Counted from the first letter of the stretch, positions 29,911 to 39,438 are shown. The stretch is 62,243 nucleotides of DNA from Megasphaera sp. (GCA_022486585.1 JAKVKI010000010.1:1-62243), one strand, 5' to 3'. Made by a program: numbers and translations. The notes: generated by a model from the letters alone, not told the origin.

Positions 29911-30083
29911 CAGGTGTATTTAGACTTAATAGAGAAGCCGGTGTAAAACCGGCGCGGTCCCGCCGCTGTAAGGAGGAGCCGGCTGCAATGGTCCACTGTA
30001 TCCTAACGGGTATGGGAAGGCGCAGTCCAGGCGATGATTCCGAGCCAGAAGAACTGCCTGACAGGTAATCACCGATAGACCTG
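29911..30083 (+). promoter_or_regulatory. Cobalamin riboswitch
   Basis: The core is unmistakable: AGAGAAGCCGGTG, CCGGCGCGGTCCCGCC and the B12 box AGCCAGAAGAACTGCCTG at 30043-30060. CAGGT at 29911-29915 can pair with ACCTG at 30079-30083 to close P1; a second CAGGT at 30062-30066 competes for the same partner, a possible switch element. With the terminator that follows, adenosylcobalamin should repress the TonB-Btu-Cbi operon. Confidence 0.95.
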
Positions 30084-30120
30084 CGAGCGATGGGAATGGA
30101 GATTTATAGCGTATAATACT

Positions 30121-30149
30121 GCCGTGAGGATATCCTCACGGCTTTTTTT
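30121..30149 (+). terminator. Riboswitch expression-platform terminator
   Basis: A perfect 10-bp stem (30121-30130 with 30133-30142) followed by seven T. It is 77 bases before exbB. Confidence 0.93.
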
Positions 30150-30225
30150 ATGTCTTAATATAAGGTTCACTATTGGACGGAGCCCGCAAATTGATACGAA
30201 GTCTATTTGGTTTTAGGAGGATGTT

Positions 30226-30834
30226 ATGGACGTAGTGGTACAAGGGATTCATTTATTTCAGCAGGGCGGCGTAGTCATGTATATATTATTGGCCTGCTCC
30301 CTGTTTGTTGTGTATATTGGCGTAGAGCGGTTCTTGTTTTACCGGACGATGGACTCGGGGCGACGCTTTGCCAATGATTTTTATACGTATATGAAGATGA
30401 AAAAGTATGCAGATGCTGCGGCCTTGGCCCGTCAGGGACAGGGAGGGCTGGCGCGTATTTTGACAGATGCAGCTGGCGGCGAATATGGCGCGTCGATGAA
30501 AGCCTTCATGGAAACGCAATCAGGGATCCTCATTGCTAAATTCCGCAGCCGCCTGTATTATTTGAGTGTCATCGTCACGATGGCACCGCTGTTGGGACTC
30601 TTAGGAACTATTAGCGGCATGATCAAATCCTTCAGTATTTTTAATATCGAATCAGGTCAGGCCGTCGCCATTACGGGCGGTGTTGGCGAGGCCCTTATTG
30701 CTACGGCTTTCGGCCTGTGTGTAGCCGTGTTATCCCTGGCCGTCCATGCGTATTTTACGCAGCGGCTGGATACGATTATTACGGATATGGAAATGTGTTT
30801 CTCGGCTTTAGAAATGAAGCCGCAGCACCAATAG
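30226..30834 (+). CDS. exbB: ExbB/TolQ/MotA-family proton channel protein
   Basis: A 202-aa inner-membrane protein that, with ExbD, turns the proton gradient into TonB motion. It has an N-terminal helix (GVVMYILLACSLFVVYIGVERFL), a cytoplasmic loop and two closing helices with MAPLLGLLGTISGMIKSF and GGVGEALIATAFGLCVAVLSL, the conserved ExbB pore sequence. An AGGAGG site precedes the ATG. First gene behind the cobalamin riboswitch; exbD begins 10 bases on, so this Ton motor is dedicated mainly to cobalamin. Confidence 0.94.
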   Translation: MDVVVQGIHLFQQGGVVMYILLACSLFVVYIGVERFLFYRTMDSGRRFANDFYTYMKMKKYADAAALARQGQGGLARILTDAAGGEYGASMKAFMETQSGILIAKFRSRLYYLSVIVTMAPLLGLLGTISGMIKSFSIFNIESGQAVAITGGVGEALIATAFGLCVAVLSLAVHAYFTQRLDTIITDMEMCFSALEMKPQHQ

Positions 30835-30844
30835 AGGTGATATC

Positions 30845-31258
30845 ATGAGATTACGGGACAGACGTTCTTTTACGAAGCCAGAAGTCATGATTATCCCTAT
30901 GATCGATATCATGTTTTTTCTGCTGGTCTTCTTTATGATTAGTACCTTATACATGGTCGATATGAAGACTGTTCATGTCAATTTGCCGCAAGCTGTTCAT
31001 GCAGAGGCACAGACGAAAGTAAATTACCTCGTCACGATCAAAAAAGATGGGACGTTGTGGCTCGAAGACAAGGAAATTGATAAGGCGACGTTGCTGAATC
31101 GGGCAAAACAGGGACAACAACGTAATCCTAATTTTTCTGTCGTCATTCGTGCTGATCAAGGATTGGACTATGGCAAAGTCATTGCTCTTCTCGATGAAAT
31201 GAAGGGGGAAGGTATTACACATTTTGGCCTGGCAACAGAAAGCAGTGGTCAAAAATGA
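30845..31258 (+). CDS. exbD: ExbD/TolR-family protein
   Basis: A 137-aa protein with one membrane helix and a periplasmic domain. The helix carries the conserved proton-responsive Asp in IPMIDIMFFLLVFFMISTLY. VNLPQAVHAE and the KDGTLWLEDKEID and VVIRADQGLDYGKVIALLDEMK stretches are typical. AGGTGA precedes the ATG. Its TGA overlaps the start of tonB. Confidence 0.94.
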   Translation: MRLRDRRSFTKPEVMIIPMIDIMFFLLVFFMISTLYMVDMKTVHVNLPQAVHAEAQTKVNYLVTIKKDGTLWLEDKEIDKATLLNRAKQGQQRNPNFSVVIRADQGLDYGKVIALLDEMKGEGITHFGLATESSGQK

Positions 31259-31995
31259 TGACCGAACCGTATCGTAAACATATGGCAGCCTTAGTATCAG
31301 TGACTTTCCATGTGGTTGTATTCGGAGTGTTGGCAGCAAGTGGTCTGTTTACATTTCTGCAGAGCCATGCCCAGACACCTGTCGACGTATCTGTGTACAA
31401 TGAAGATTCTCTCCGCGACGAAGCCGGCCCTATAGGCGGCGGTACTGCTGGTGGCGGTGGCGTAGAGACTGTTGAAATGGCAGCCGCATTGCCGGCTATT
31501 AGTGAAACCTATACGCAGGAAGTAGAAAAGGAACGGGAAGTAAAAAAACTCACAGCCCAAGGCATGGATCAGCAAACGGCGGAACAGAAAGCAAGCAATG
31601 GACCAAACGATAGTACTGATAGTCAGCAAAAAGGGGATCCGACAAAACCACTCGGCTCTGGCGATACAGATGGGGCTGGCAATGACAGGCCGCCAGGTGC
31701 GGGGAACAGTCAGGGGAAACAGCCTCCCAAAAAAGCTGTTTTAGTAGGGAGACCAAGTGATTTCAGATCCTACATGCCAGAGGAATTGAAGGAAAAAGGA
31801 GTTCATGGTTCTATCAGTGTCTCTTTGACTATAGGAACGAGCGGCGCTGTCTCCGTTACTATTACAGGGCCATCACCATACGCAGCACTGAATGCCGCTG
31901 CAGAACAATTTTTTTCTCAATACAGTTATGAACCAGCTACCGATGAAAATGGACAACCTGTCGAAGCTGTAAAAAGCGCATCTATAACTTATTAA
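31255..31995 (+). CDS. tonB: TonB-family energy-transducing protein
   Basis: A 246-aa protein with an N-terminal signal anchor (AALVSVTFHVVVFGVLAASGLF), a long periplasmic linker and a C-terminal TonB fold (EKGVHGSISVSLTIGTSGAVSVTITGPSPYAALNAAAEQFFSQYSYEPATDENGQPVE). The linker is rich in Gly, Gln, Asp and Asn and lacks the Pro-Glu/Pro-Lys repeats of E. coli TonB, but its length would still span a periplasm. ATG 31255 overlaps the exbD stop; the second ATG at 31258 is equally possible. Confidence 0.9.
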   Translation: MMTEPYRKHMAALVSVTFHVVVFGVLAASGLFTFLQSHAQTPVDVSVYNEDSLRDEAGPIGGGTAGGGGVETVEMAAALPAISETYTQEVEKEREVKKLTAQGMDQQTAEQKASNGPNDSTDSQQKGDPTKPLGSGDTDGAGNDRPPGAGNSQGKQPPKKAVLVGRPSDFRSYMPEELKEKGVHGSISVSLTIGTSGAVSVTITGPSPYAALNAAAEQFFSQYSYEPATDENGQPVEAVKSASITY

Positions 31996-32016
31996 TATAA
32001 AGAGAGGGATTTTTAC

Positions 32017-33948
32017 ATGATATATTATTCGTCACCTAAACTGATTTCGCTGCTTGTCGGACTATCACTGGCAGGTTCTTTGTCTGTCTGCGCTGATACG
32101 ACTACCTTTGAATCGACTGAGGATGAAGAAAAAGTAGTGTATACGTATGATACGCCGCAGCCAGTACAGGCTGCAAAACCACAACAGCCAGCACCGCAGC
32201 CCATTACGGCAGCACCAGCTAAACTGCCAGTAGCAGCTAATACGGCAGTAGTGACTGCCAAGGATATAGAAACCAATAACTATACGTCCGTGCAGGAGGC
32301 CCTGCAGCATGTCAATGGTGTGACCGTATCAGAACAAGTGCCGGGAACGACCTCCTTTATCCGTCTTAACGGGGATGATCGCGTGGCCATCCTCATTGAC
32401 GGCCAGAATATTGCCAATGCCCAGAGTCAGCCGTTTGGCCGCGGAACTGTCGATCTGAACTCACTGCCTGGCGTGTCTGCCGTTGACCATATTGAAGTCA
32501 CAAAGGGCAGCGGGTCTGTTAAATACGGCAGCGGCGCTGTAGGCGGCGTCATCAACATCATTACGAAGAAAGGCGACAAAAACAGTACGACTGTCGACCT
32601 TAATACAGGATCTTGGGGCACGCACAACTATACGCTGACCAATCAAGGCCATAGCGGCCAGACGAGCTGGTATGTCACAGGAAGCCTGAATCACCGCAAC
32701 TACTACAAATTCGCCGATGGATATACTACCGATACGAGCCGCGGTGACTACAACAATAACTCCCTGACGGCACGGGTCGACCAGAAACTTAGCGACAGTA
32801 CGTCCCTGACTATCAATGCGTTCCATAAGACGTATAACGGCCATAGCTCTACCTTCGGTGATACAGTGGACGGGAAATATAACCTGACGCAGAACAAGAC
32901 GGTACAGCGTCTTAATAATAATTACAGTGTGACCTGGCATTTTGATGAAGACAAGGACATTCCCGGGTTCATCCGCTATTATAATGATTATTCGCAGAAT
33001 TTCTGGACCTATCATTTCCATACCCGTACGCAAGGGGTGCAGGCTGAAAAAGGCTGGCATAGTGGTATTCATAGCATCACTGCTGGTGCTGAATGGTCTG
33101 AAGATACAGGGACTAATAAAGAAGCCGGCTATGTCGATAAGGAACGGACGAACCGGGCGGCCTACGTTGAAGATGCGATGAATTGGGGCAAATTGACGGT
33201 CACGCCAGGTATCCGTTTCGACGACAACAGCCAGTTCGGTGTCCATAAGACACCACGCATCGCTATAAATTATAAAGCCAACGACAAATTCAGTGCCTAT
33301 GCCAATTGGAGCCGTGTCTTCAATGCGCCGCGCCTGAACGATTTATATTATTATATGGCTACGAGAAAAAAAGTATCTAAGGGAAATCCGGATTTACGCC
33401 CTGAAACGGGATATACGCAGTCTGTCGGCTTCAATTATCAGTATGATCATAAGACCTTGTTCAATGTAAATCTCTTCCGCAGCTCCCTGAGCGATGCCAT
33501 TCGCTGGTACCGTTCGGCGACCTATTCGGAAGTAGAAAATCTGAATAAAGAACAAAAACACGGCATCGAAATATCTATGAACAAGACAATCAATCCGTCT
33601 TGGGATTATGAATTGGGCTATTCCTATATCCACAGTAAAGTCGACAATGGTACAGGTATGGAGTATGATAAAGAAAATAATCAGCCTAACGGCTATCGTG
33701 CAGGCTTGCATTATCATCATAAGGCCTGGAAAGCCAATCTGCTTATGACGGCCGGGACAGGTCGTAACGATACGTACTATACAAATAATTCATATATTAC
33801 CTGGGATGCCAGCGTCAGTTATGATGTCAATAAAGATACGACGATTTACGCGCTCTGTAATAACCTGGCTAATGAAGGCTATGACTTGTATCATCAATAT
33901 CCGGCTGCTGGCCGCTACTGGCAGGCAGGCGTACGATATACGTTCTAG
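32017..33948 (+). CDS. TonB-dependent outer-membrane receptor, BtuB-like
   Basis: A 643-aa 22-strand outer-membrane barrel with an N-terminal plug, here most likely for cobalamin. A signal peptide ends near CADTT. A possible TonB box (EEKVVYTYD) and a Pro/Ala/Gln-rich linker precede the plug (SVQEALQHVNGVTV, FIRLNGDDRVAILIDGQ, VDHIEVTKGSGSVKYGSGAVGGVINIIT). The barrel is rich in Tyr and Asn, with YANWSRVFNAPRLNDLYY and ETGYTQSVGFNYQY. The last residue is Phe, as BAM recognition prefers. Gene order with btuFCD under a B12 riboswitch supports BtuB function; a corrinoid or related metal chelate is the alternative. Confidence 0.92.
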   Translation: MIYYSSPKLISLLVGLSLAGSLSVCADTTTFESTEDEEKVVYTYDTPQPVQAAKPQQPAPQPITAAPAKLPVAANTAVVTAKDIETNNYTSVQEALQHVNGVTVSEQVPGTTSFIRLNGDDRVAILIDGQNIANAQSQPFGRGTVDLNSLPGVSAVDHIEVTKGSGSVKYGSGAVGGVINIITKKGDKNSTTVDLNTGSWGTHNYTLTNQGHSGQTSWYVTGSLNHRNYYKFADGYTTDTSRGDYNNNSLTARVDQKLSDSTSLTINAFHKTYNGHSSTFGDTVDGKYNLTQNKTVQRLNNNYSVTWHFDEDKDIPGFIRYYNDYSQNFWTYHFHTRTQGVQAEKGWHSGIHSITAGAEWSEDTGTNKEAGYVDKERTNRAAYVEDAMNWGKLTVTPGIRFDDNSQFGVHKTPRIAINYKANDKFSAYANWSRVFNAPRLNDLYYYMATRKKVSKGNPDLRPETGYTQSVGFNYQYDHKTLFNVNLFRSSLSDAIRWYRSATYSEVENLNKEQKHGIEISMNKTINPSWDYELGYSYIHSKVDNGTGMEYDKENNQPNGYRAGLHYHHKAWKANLLMTAGTGRNDTYYTNNSYITWDASVSYDVNKDTTIYALCNNLANEGYDLYHQYPAAGRYWQAGVRYTF

Positions 33949-33965
33949 AATAGGAGCTGAGTACA

Positions 33966-34928
33966 ATGAGAAAATGGATCACCATAGTAGTGACGGTATG
34001 TATGGCAGTGGCATGTCTCGTTGGTTGTACACCACAAAATGAAGCTACTAGCGGTACCCAAAAGAGTGCCGGAGTCTTTGCTGAAATCACTGATGATGCT
34101 GGCAGGACCGTAACGCTGCAGGAAAAGCCGCAACGCGTCGTCGTCTTGTCTACGTCGCTCCTTAATTTTGTCGATGCCGTAGGTGGAGACTTAGCTGGCA
34201 GAGCTACGGTAAAATCAGAAGCGGCTACATTGCCGGAACGGTATGCGACTGTACCTGAAGTGGGGCCTGTCTACAATGTCAGCGTAGAAAAGATCATTGC
34301 TTGCAAACCGGATCTGGTCATTGTCAGCAAGACGCAGCATGAAAAACTGATCCCCCTGTTGGAACAAAACAATATTCCTGTTCTGGCCCTGAAGACCAAG
34401 ACCTTTGACGATGTGAAACGGAACCTTGCTGTCATCGGTACGGTCTATGGGAAAGAAGATGCTGCCAAAGCCAAAGCGAATGAACTGGATGCAGACGTGC
34501 AGCATATTATTGCTGCCATGCCGAAGGATAAGAAAAAAGTCGCCATTATCCACGCTACTCCCAGCGAGGTGACTGTCGAACTGCCGGCCAGCATTGCTGG
34601 TGATGTTGCCTCTATTTTAGGGTTTGACAATGTCGCAGCGGACGGGCAGGTCACAGATAAGGATGCTGAACGAGTGCCGTACAGTATGGAAGCGCTTGTA
34701 GAAAAGAACCCGGACGTCATTTTCATTACGTCCATGGGGCAGAGTGATAAGATTCAAAAACGGCTGAAACAAGACGTAGAAAATAACGCAGCCTGGGCGA
34801 CATTAGATGCTGTCAAAGCTGGCAAAGTCGTCGTCCTGCCGGAAAATTTATTCCTCCTCAGTCCGGGGCTGGCCTATCCCCAGGCTGTCGAATTCATGGC
34901 TAAAGCAGTCTATCCAGAGGTGTTTTAA
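33966..34928 (+). CDS. btuF: Cobalamin ABC transporter, periplasmic binding lipoprotein
   Basis: A 320-aa substrate-binding protein of the BtuF/FhuD type. The lipobox LVGC makes Cys21 the lipidated residue. The fold signature includes DDAGRTVTLQEKPQRVVVLSTS, GPVYNVSVEKIIACKPDLVI and the closing helix region NNAAWATLDAVKAGKVVVLPENLF. It shuttles cobalamin from the receptor to BtuCD. A ferric-siderophore protein would look alike, but the riboswitch and cbi genes favour cobalamin. btuC begins one base after its stop codon. Confidence 0.9.
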   Translation: MRKWITIVVTVCMAVACLVGCTPQNEATSGTQKSAGVFAEITDDAGRTVTLQEKPQRVVVLSTSLLNFVDAVGGDLAGRATVKSEAATLPERYATVPEVGPVYNVSVEKIIACKPDLVIVSKTQHEKLIPLLEQNNIPVLALKTKTFDDVKRNLAVIGTVYGKEDAAKAKANELDADVQHIIAAMPKDKKKVAIIHATPSEVTVELPASIAGDVASILGFDNVAADGQVTDKDAERVPYSMEALVEKNPDVIFITSMGQSDKIQKRLKQDVENNAAWATLDAVKAGKVVVLPENLFLLSPGLAYPQAVEFMAKAVYPEVF

Positions 34929-34929
34929 G

Positions 34930-35931
34930 ATGGTGACGCCTGCTTGGAGTGGAACGCGATACCTATGGCGCATAGGTATGCTGGCAGCATTTGCGCTGCT
35001 GGCAGCAACGGGGATTTTTCTCTCTATCGTGCAAGGTGTCGCGTCCATTTCCTTGTCTGATATTATGACGATATTGGTGCATCCCACAGCCAGTACAGCA
35101 GATCAGATTGTATGGAATATCCGCCTGCCCAGAGCCGTTACGGGTGCCCTCGTCGGGTCTAATCTGGCCTTGTCTGGCGCTATTTTGCAAGCTGTAATGC
35201 GCAATCCTCTGGCAGACCCCCATATTATCGGGATTTCTGCCGGTGCGGGTCTGGCTGGGATTTTGGTGTTGATACTATTTCCGGCGTATGCGTATTTGAT
35301 GACGCCTGTCGCTTTTTTGGGGGCTATGGGCGCAGCTGGTGCTATTTATTTCCTGGCCTGGAAGAACGGAATCAAACCGGTGCGTATCATTTTGGCTGGT
35401 GTAGCAGTGTCAGCCTTTTTGAGTGCTGGCATTTCCAGTATCCTCATCTTTTACAGCGACCGTGTCCATGGGGCGCTCATGTGGATGGTCGGCGGACTGG
35501 CGGCACGCAGCTGGACTGATGTGACTGTCATTACGCCGTATGCATCGATCGGCTTCGTTTTAGCCTGTATCGGTGCATACTATCTCAACGTCCTGCAGCT
35601 TGGCGATGATATGGCTCGTGGTCTGGGGCTATCTGTTGAAAAGGCACGTATCCTATTGACGGCCTTGGCGGCGCTGCTGGCAGCCAGTGCTGTCAGTGTC
35701 GCCGGTCTGCTTGGCTTTGTTGGCCTCATTGTGCCGCATATCGTACGGTTGTTAGTAGGGACGGATTATCGCTTTATCATTCCCGGTGCGGCGCTATTTG
35801 GTGCAGCTGTCGTCACGTTGAGTGATACGGCGGCGCGGCTCCTGCTGGCTCCGGTAGAGTTGCCAGTAGGCCTGATCATGGCTTTCATTGGCGCTCCGTT
35901 CTTTCTGTTTTTGCTGCGGAAGGAGGTCTGA
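34930..35931 (+). CDS. btuC: Cobalamin ABC transporter permease
   Basis: A 333-aa FecCD-family permease with about ten helices. Conserved stretches are RLPRAVTGALVGSNLALSGAILQAVMRNPLADPHIIGISAGAGLAG, LGDDMARGLGLSVEKAR and SVAGLLGFVGLIVPHIVRLLVGTDYR (the ATPase contact loop). An open frame continues upstream to 34807 inside btuF, but ATG 34930 right behind the btuF stop and an AGAGGTG site is the natural start. btuD follows after 2 bases. Confidence 0.92.
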   Translation: MVTPAWSGTRYLWRIGMLAAFALLAATGIFLSIVQGVASISLSDIMTILVHPTASTADQIVWNIRLPRAVTGALVGSNLALSGAILQAVMRNPLADPHIIGISAGAGLAGILVLILFPAYAYLMTPVAFLGAMGAAGAIYFLAWKNGIKPVRIILAGVAVSAFLSAGISSILIFYSDRVHGALMWMVGGLAARSWTDVTVITPYASIGFVLACIGAYYLNVLQLGDDMARGLGLSVEKARILLTALAALLAASAVSVAGLLGFVGLIVPHIVRLLVGTDYRFIIPGAALFGAAVVTLSDTAARLLLAPVELPVGLIMAFIGAPFFLFLLRKEV

Positions 35932-35933
35932 CG

Positions 35934-36716
35934 ATGGCGAAGGCTATTGAAGCTTCCCATATTTCGATATGGCGCAATGAAAAGGAAATTCTCCATGATG
36001 TCAGCCTTACTGTAGAAGAGGGCGCGATGGTATCGGTCATTGGTCCCAATGGCTGCGGTAAGAGTACCCTTTTAAAGGGGCTGTGTGCTATGCTGCCTTT
36101 GCGAGAAGGTACTGTATCCATGGGTGAGCGGAATATCCGTACCTTTGGCCGTAAGGAGCTGGCCCGTCATGTTGCAATTCTGACGCAGGTCCATGAAGCT
36201 CCTGGTGATGTGACTGTTCGTGATCTGGTATGGATGGGACGATTTCCGTATCGTAATTTCTATAGTGGCGCTGCCAAGGAAGATAGTGCCTATGTAGACG
36301 AAGCAATCCGGGAAACGGGGCTGGTGCCGTATGCCGACCACGTTGTCAGAAATCTGTCCGGCGGCGAACAGCAGCGGGCCTGGCTGGCAGTTATGCTGGC
36401 CCAGCGGGCGCCGGTACTGCTTCTTGATGAACCGACGACGTACTTGGATATACATCATCAGATTCATATGATGAAATTACTGCGCCGTATCCACCAAGAC
36501 TTGCATCGTACGATTATCATCGTAGTCCATGATATGAATCAGGCGATTCAATATACGGATCAGGTCGTAGTCATGAAGCAAGGGCGTATCGTAAAGACAG
36601 GTGCGCCGGATCAGATCATTACAGCGGAGTTGCTCCGCCAAGTGTTTGGCGTACAGGCAGAACAGTTCCATACACAAAATGGCAAGCCCTGTCTCATGCC
36701 TGTAGACGCCGTATGA
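35934..36716 (+). CDS. btuD: Cobalamin ABC transporter ATP-binding protein
   Basis: A 260-aa ATPase of the FecE/BtuD class. Walker A is GPNGCGKSTLLKGL, the Q-loop ILTQVHEAPGDVTVRDLVWMGRFPY, the signature LSGGEQQRAWLAVMLAQ, Walker B VLLLDEPTTYLDIHHQ and the switch His lies in IIIVVHDMNQAIQY. The strong AGGAGG site lies within the end of btuC. The cbi genes begin 61 bases later without a visible promoter or terminator. Confidence 0.92.
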   Translation: MAKAIEASHISIWRNEKEILHDVSLTVEEGAMVSVIGPNGCGKSTLLKGLCAMLPLREGTVSMGERNIRTFGRKELARHVAILTQVHEAPGDVTVRDLVWMGRFPYRNFYSGAAKEDSAYVDEAIRETGLVPYADHVVRNLSGGEQQRAWLAVMLAQRAPVLLLDEPTTYLDIHHQIHMMKLLRRIHQDLHRTIIIVVHDMNQAIQYTDQVVVMKQGRIVKTGAPDQIITAELLRQVFGVQAEQFHTQNGKPCLMPVDAV

Positions 36717-36777
36717 CTGGATCATATGGCAGGGAGCTGGTGACAGGGATACCTTTACGGGAAAAGGAGACATGCGT

Positions 36778-37917
36778 ATGGATACCTTTGAAATAAAAAA
36801 TGGCAAAAAATTGCGTTGCGGCTATACGACTGGCTCTTGTGCCGCTGCGGCAGCCAAGGCGGCAGCGACGATGATTCTGACAGGGCAGCCGGTCTGTGCC
36901 GTTCGTCTGGCAACGCCGAAGGGGATCGTTCTCCAGCTGGATATTGAAGATTGTCGCCGTCAGCCTGATGTAGTGACTTGCGCCGTCCGCAAAGATGCCG
37001 GTGATGATCCGGATATTACGGACGGTCTTCGTATATATGCGACTGTAGAAAAGATCGGCCAGGGCGTAGACATCGACGGTGGCAGCGGCGTAGGCCGTGT
37101 CACTAAAGAAGGGCTGGCTTGTGCTGTCGGCGAAGCGGCTATCAATCCTACACCACGGCGCATGATTCGTGAAACAGTCCTGGCAGTAGCGCAGGAATAC
37201 GGCTATACAGGCGGTTTCAAGGTGACGATCTCCATTCCTGGTGGTGCAGGACTAGCCTGTAAGACCTTCAATCCCCGCTTGGGCATCGTCGGAGGCCTGT
37301 CGGTATTAGGCACATCAGGCATCGTCGATCCAATGAGTGAACAGGCGCTGATCGATACGATCCATGTGGAAATGAATGCCCGTCAGGCTGCTGGTGAACA
37401 ACATCTGCTGGCCTTCTTCGGCAATTATGGTGTTGATTTCAGCCGTGATATTCTTCATGCAGATGTATCGAAGCGCATCACCTTCAGCAACTATATAGGT
37501 GAAATGCTAGATTATGCTGTATACTGTGGTTTTACAGATGTATTGGTCATCGGTCATATAGGAAAGTTAGTCAAAGTCGCTCAAGGCATTATGAATACGC
37601 ACTCCCGCTATGCCGACGGCCGTACGACCCTCCTGGCCTTGGACGCTGTGTTTTCCGGTGCAGCTCCAGCAACAGCCCGTGCTATCTATGATAGTATTAC
37701 GACAGATGAAGCGGTCCGCATTTTACAAAAAAATTCATTACTAGAACCCGTTATGGCGCAGATTTGTGATAAAATAGACTATTATATGAAGCAGCGTGCA
37801 GGAGATACGATCCGTACGGGTGCTATCATATTTTCCAATACGTATGGCGTGTTGGGATATACCGGGCAGGCCCAGGCACTTTTGGCCTTGCACCAGCAGG
37901 AGGAGAAGAGCATATGA
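36778..37917 (+). CDS. cbiD: Cobalt-precorrin-5B C1-methyltransferase
   Basis: A 379-aa SAM-dependent methyltransferase of the anaerobic cobalamin route, methylating C-1 of cobalt-precorrin-5B. The start LRCGYTTGSCAAAAAKAA is the CbiD hallmark, followed by VRKDAGDDPDITDG, GVGRVTKEGLACAVGEAAINP and IGGNIGHIGK-like VLVIGHIGKLVKVAQGIMNTHSR. ATG 36778 is spaced 8 bases from AAGGAG; ATG 36772 is only 2. The stop overlaps the next start (ATGA). Confidence 0.95.
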   Translation: MDTFEIKNGKKLRCGYTTGSCAAAAAKAAATMILTGQPVCAVRLATPKGIVLQLDIEDCRRQPDVVTCAVRKDAGDDPDITDGLRIYATVEKIGQGVDIDGGSGVGRVTKEGLACAVGEAAINPTPRRMIRETVLAVAQEYGYTGGFKVTISIPGGAGLACKTFNPRLGIVGGLSVLGTSGIVDPMSEQALIDTIHVEMNARQAAGEQHLLAFFGNYGVDFSRDILHADVSKRITFSNYIGEMLDYAVYCGFTDVLVIGHIGKLVKVAQGIMNTHSRYADGRTTLLALDAVFSGAAPATARAIYDSITTDEAVRILQKNSLLEPVMAQICDKIDYYMKQRAGDTIRTGAIIFSNTYGVLGYTGQAQALLALHQQEEKSI

Positions 37918-38615
37918 AAGGTAAATTCTATTGTGTTGGCATTGGTCCTGGAGATCCAGAACTGCTGACCATAAAAGCTGTAAAATATATTACTTCGTGC
38001 CCTGTTCTGGCAGTACCACAAGGGCGAGTTGGCATGACCATTGCAAAAAATATCGTTCTTAAGGCCGTAAGGTCTATGAATGAAGTCCATTTGGAAGATA
38101 AGGAAATCGTAACCGTCGATATTCCTATGACTCGTGATGAAGCCGTTATGGCAGCAGCTCATGCCAATGGTGCAGCTGCCATCGAACAGCGTCTGGATGA
38201 AGGAAAGGATGTCGTCCTCATCGTCTTAGGTTGTCCAACTGTCTATGCATCCAGTATTTATGTACACCGTATTATTGTTAAAGACGGCTATGATACAGAA
38301 ATCGTGCCTGGCGTTACCAGTTTTTGTGCTGCTGCAGCGAAATTACAACAGCCTTTGTGCGAAAAAGACGAACCGGTCATGGTCATTCCCGGCAATCGAG
38401 CAGATCGCAAGGAGTTGTTGCGTCTTCCTGGCAATGCCGTCATTATGAAGCCGTCCGGTCCGTTAGCAGATCTGAAACATGATCTGGAAGAGTGTCATCT
38501 CCTCCATCAGGCGGCTATGGTCGAACGATGCGGTCTCGACGGGGAGAAGGTCTATCCGTCTATGGCCGATGCTGAAGAATCAGCATATTTTTCTGTCGTT
38601 TTAGTGCGTAAATAG
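37914..38615 (+). CDS. cbiL: Precorrin-2 C20-methyltransferase
   Basis: A 233-aa tetrapyrrole methylase adding the C-20 methyl group. YCVGIGPGDPELLTIKAVKYI is the SAM site of the class, ADVVLIVLGCPTVYASS-like VVLIVLGCPTVYASSIYVHR follows and EIVPGVTSFCAAAAKLQQPLCEKDE is typical of CbiL/CobI. It overlaps cbiD by 4 bases. In the anaerobic series its substrate is cobalt-sirohydrochlorin (cobalt-precorrin-2). Confidence 0.92.
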   Translation: MKGKFYCVGIGPGDPELLTIKAVKYITSCPVLAVPQGRVGMTIAKNIVLKAVRSMNEVHLEDKEIVTVDIPMTRDEAVMAAAHANGAAAIEQRLDEGKDVVLIVLGCPTVYASSIYVHRIIVKDGYDTEIVPGVTSFCAAAAKLQQPLCEKDEPVMVIPGNRADRKELLRLPGNAVIMKPSGPLADLKHDLEECHLLHQAAMVERCGLDGEKVYPSMADAEESAYFSVVLVRK

Positions 38616-38628
38616 GGGGGCGTGACCA

Positions 38629-39438
38629 ATGATATATTTCGTAGGGGCAGGTCCGGGGGCTGCTGATCTCATTACGGTTCGGGGCAAGACACTGTTGGAG
38701 CAGGCTGATCTGATCATTTATGCCGGATCATTAGTGAATCCAGAATTATTGCATTATGCGAAAAAGACGTGCACTATCATGGATAGTGCCCATATGACAC
38801 TGGAAGAAGTCATACAAGCGATGGAAGAAGCTCAGCAGCAGGACTGCCTGATCGTACGTCTTCATACAGGAGATCCATCTATTTATGGTGCCATTCGGGA
38901 GCAAATGGATATATTGTCCCGCGACGGCATGGCATATGAAGTCGTGCCTGGTGTGAGCTCGTTCTGTGCAGCAGCGGCGGCTGTTAAAGCCGAGTATACC
39001 TTGCCTGCAGTAAGTCAGTCTGTCATCATTACGCGGATGGAAGGGCGGACGCCTGTGCCGGATAAACAAAAAATTGCTGATTATGCGGCTCATCATGCGA
39101 CGATGGTCATATTTCTCAGTGCTGGTCTCGTCGAGGCGTTACAGGAAGAATTGCTGCGTGGCGGTTATGAAGGGACGACGCCTGCAGCAATCGTATACAA
39201 GGCCTCATGGCCGCAGGAACAGGTGTTCCGCTGTACTGTAGCGACGTTAGCTGCAACGGCAGCACAACACCAGGTCACTAAAACGGCACTCCTCCTCGTA
39301 GGCGATTTCCTCGGTACGTCGTATGATCGCAGCCTTTTGTATCATCCAGGATTTACGCATGGATACAGACAAGCCGACCCTGGTCAGAAAAAATATAATG
39401 ATACGATGCACGGACCTCATAAGGAGGAAGGACGATGA
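38629..39438 (+). CDS. cbiF: Precorrin-4 C11-methyltransferase
   Basis: A 269-aa member of the same methylase fold, methylating C-11 of cobalt-precorrin-4. IYFVGAGPGAADLITVRGKTLLEQADLIIYAGSLVNP is the family start; RLHTGDPSIYGAIREQMD and EVVPGVSSFCAAAAAVKAEYTLPAVSQSVIITRMEGRTPVP are close to CbiF/CobM signatures. GGGGGG precedes the ATG. Its TGA overlaps cbiG by 4 bases. Confidence 0.94.
   Translation: MIYFVGAGPGAADLITVRGKTLLEQADLIIYAGSLVNPELLHYAKKTCTIMDSAHMTLEEVIQAMEEAQQQDCLIVRLHTGDPSIYGAIREQMDILSRDGMAYEVVPGVSSFCAAAAAVKAEYTLPAVSQSVIITRMEGRTPVPDKQKIADYAAHHATMVIFLSAGLVEALQEELLRGGYEGTTPAAIVYKASWPQEQVFRCTVATLAATAAQHQVTKTALLLVGDFLGTSYDRSLLYHPGFTHGYRQADPGQKKYNDTMHGPHKEEGR

Noticed and set aside
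32461-33246. A 261-codon minus-strand frame inside the TonB-dependent receptor gene
   Set aside because: It is a shadow of the receptor coding sequence, with low-complexity content and no start signals.
34807-34929. Upstream extension of btuC
   Set aside because: It would overlap the end of btuF by more than 120 bases and adds Ser/Arg-rich sequence not found in FecCD permeases. ATG 34930 follows the btuF stop directly.
33966-36716. Ferric siderophore uptake as the role of the ABC system
   Set aside because: The proteins alone could fit, but the cobalamin riboswitch upstream and the cbi genes downstream make cobalamin far more likely.
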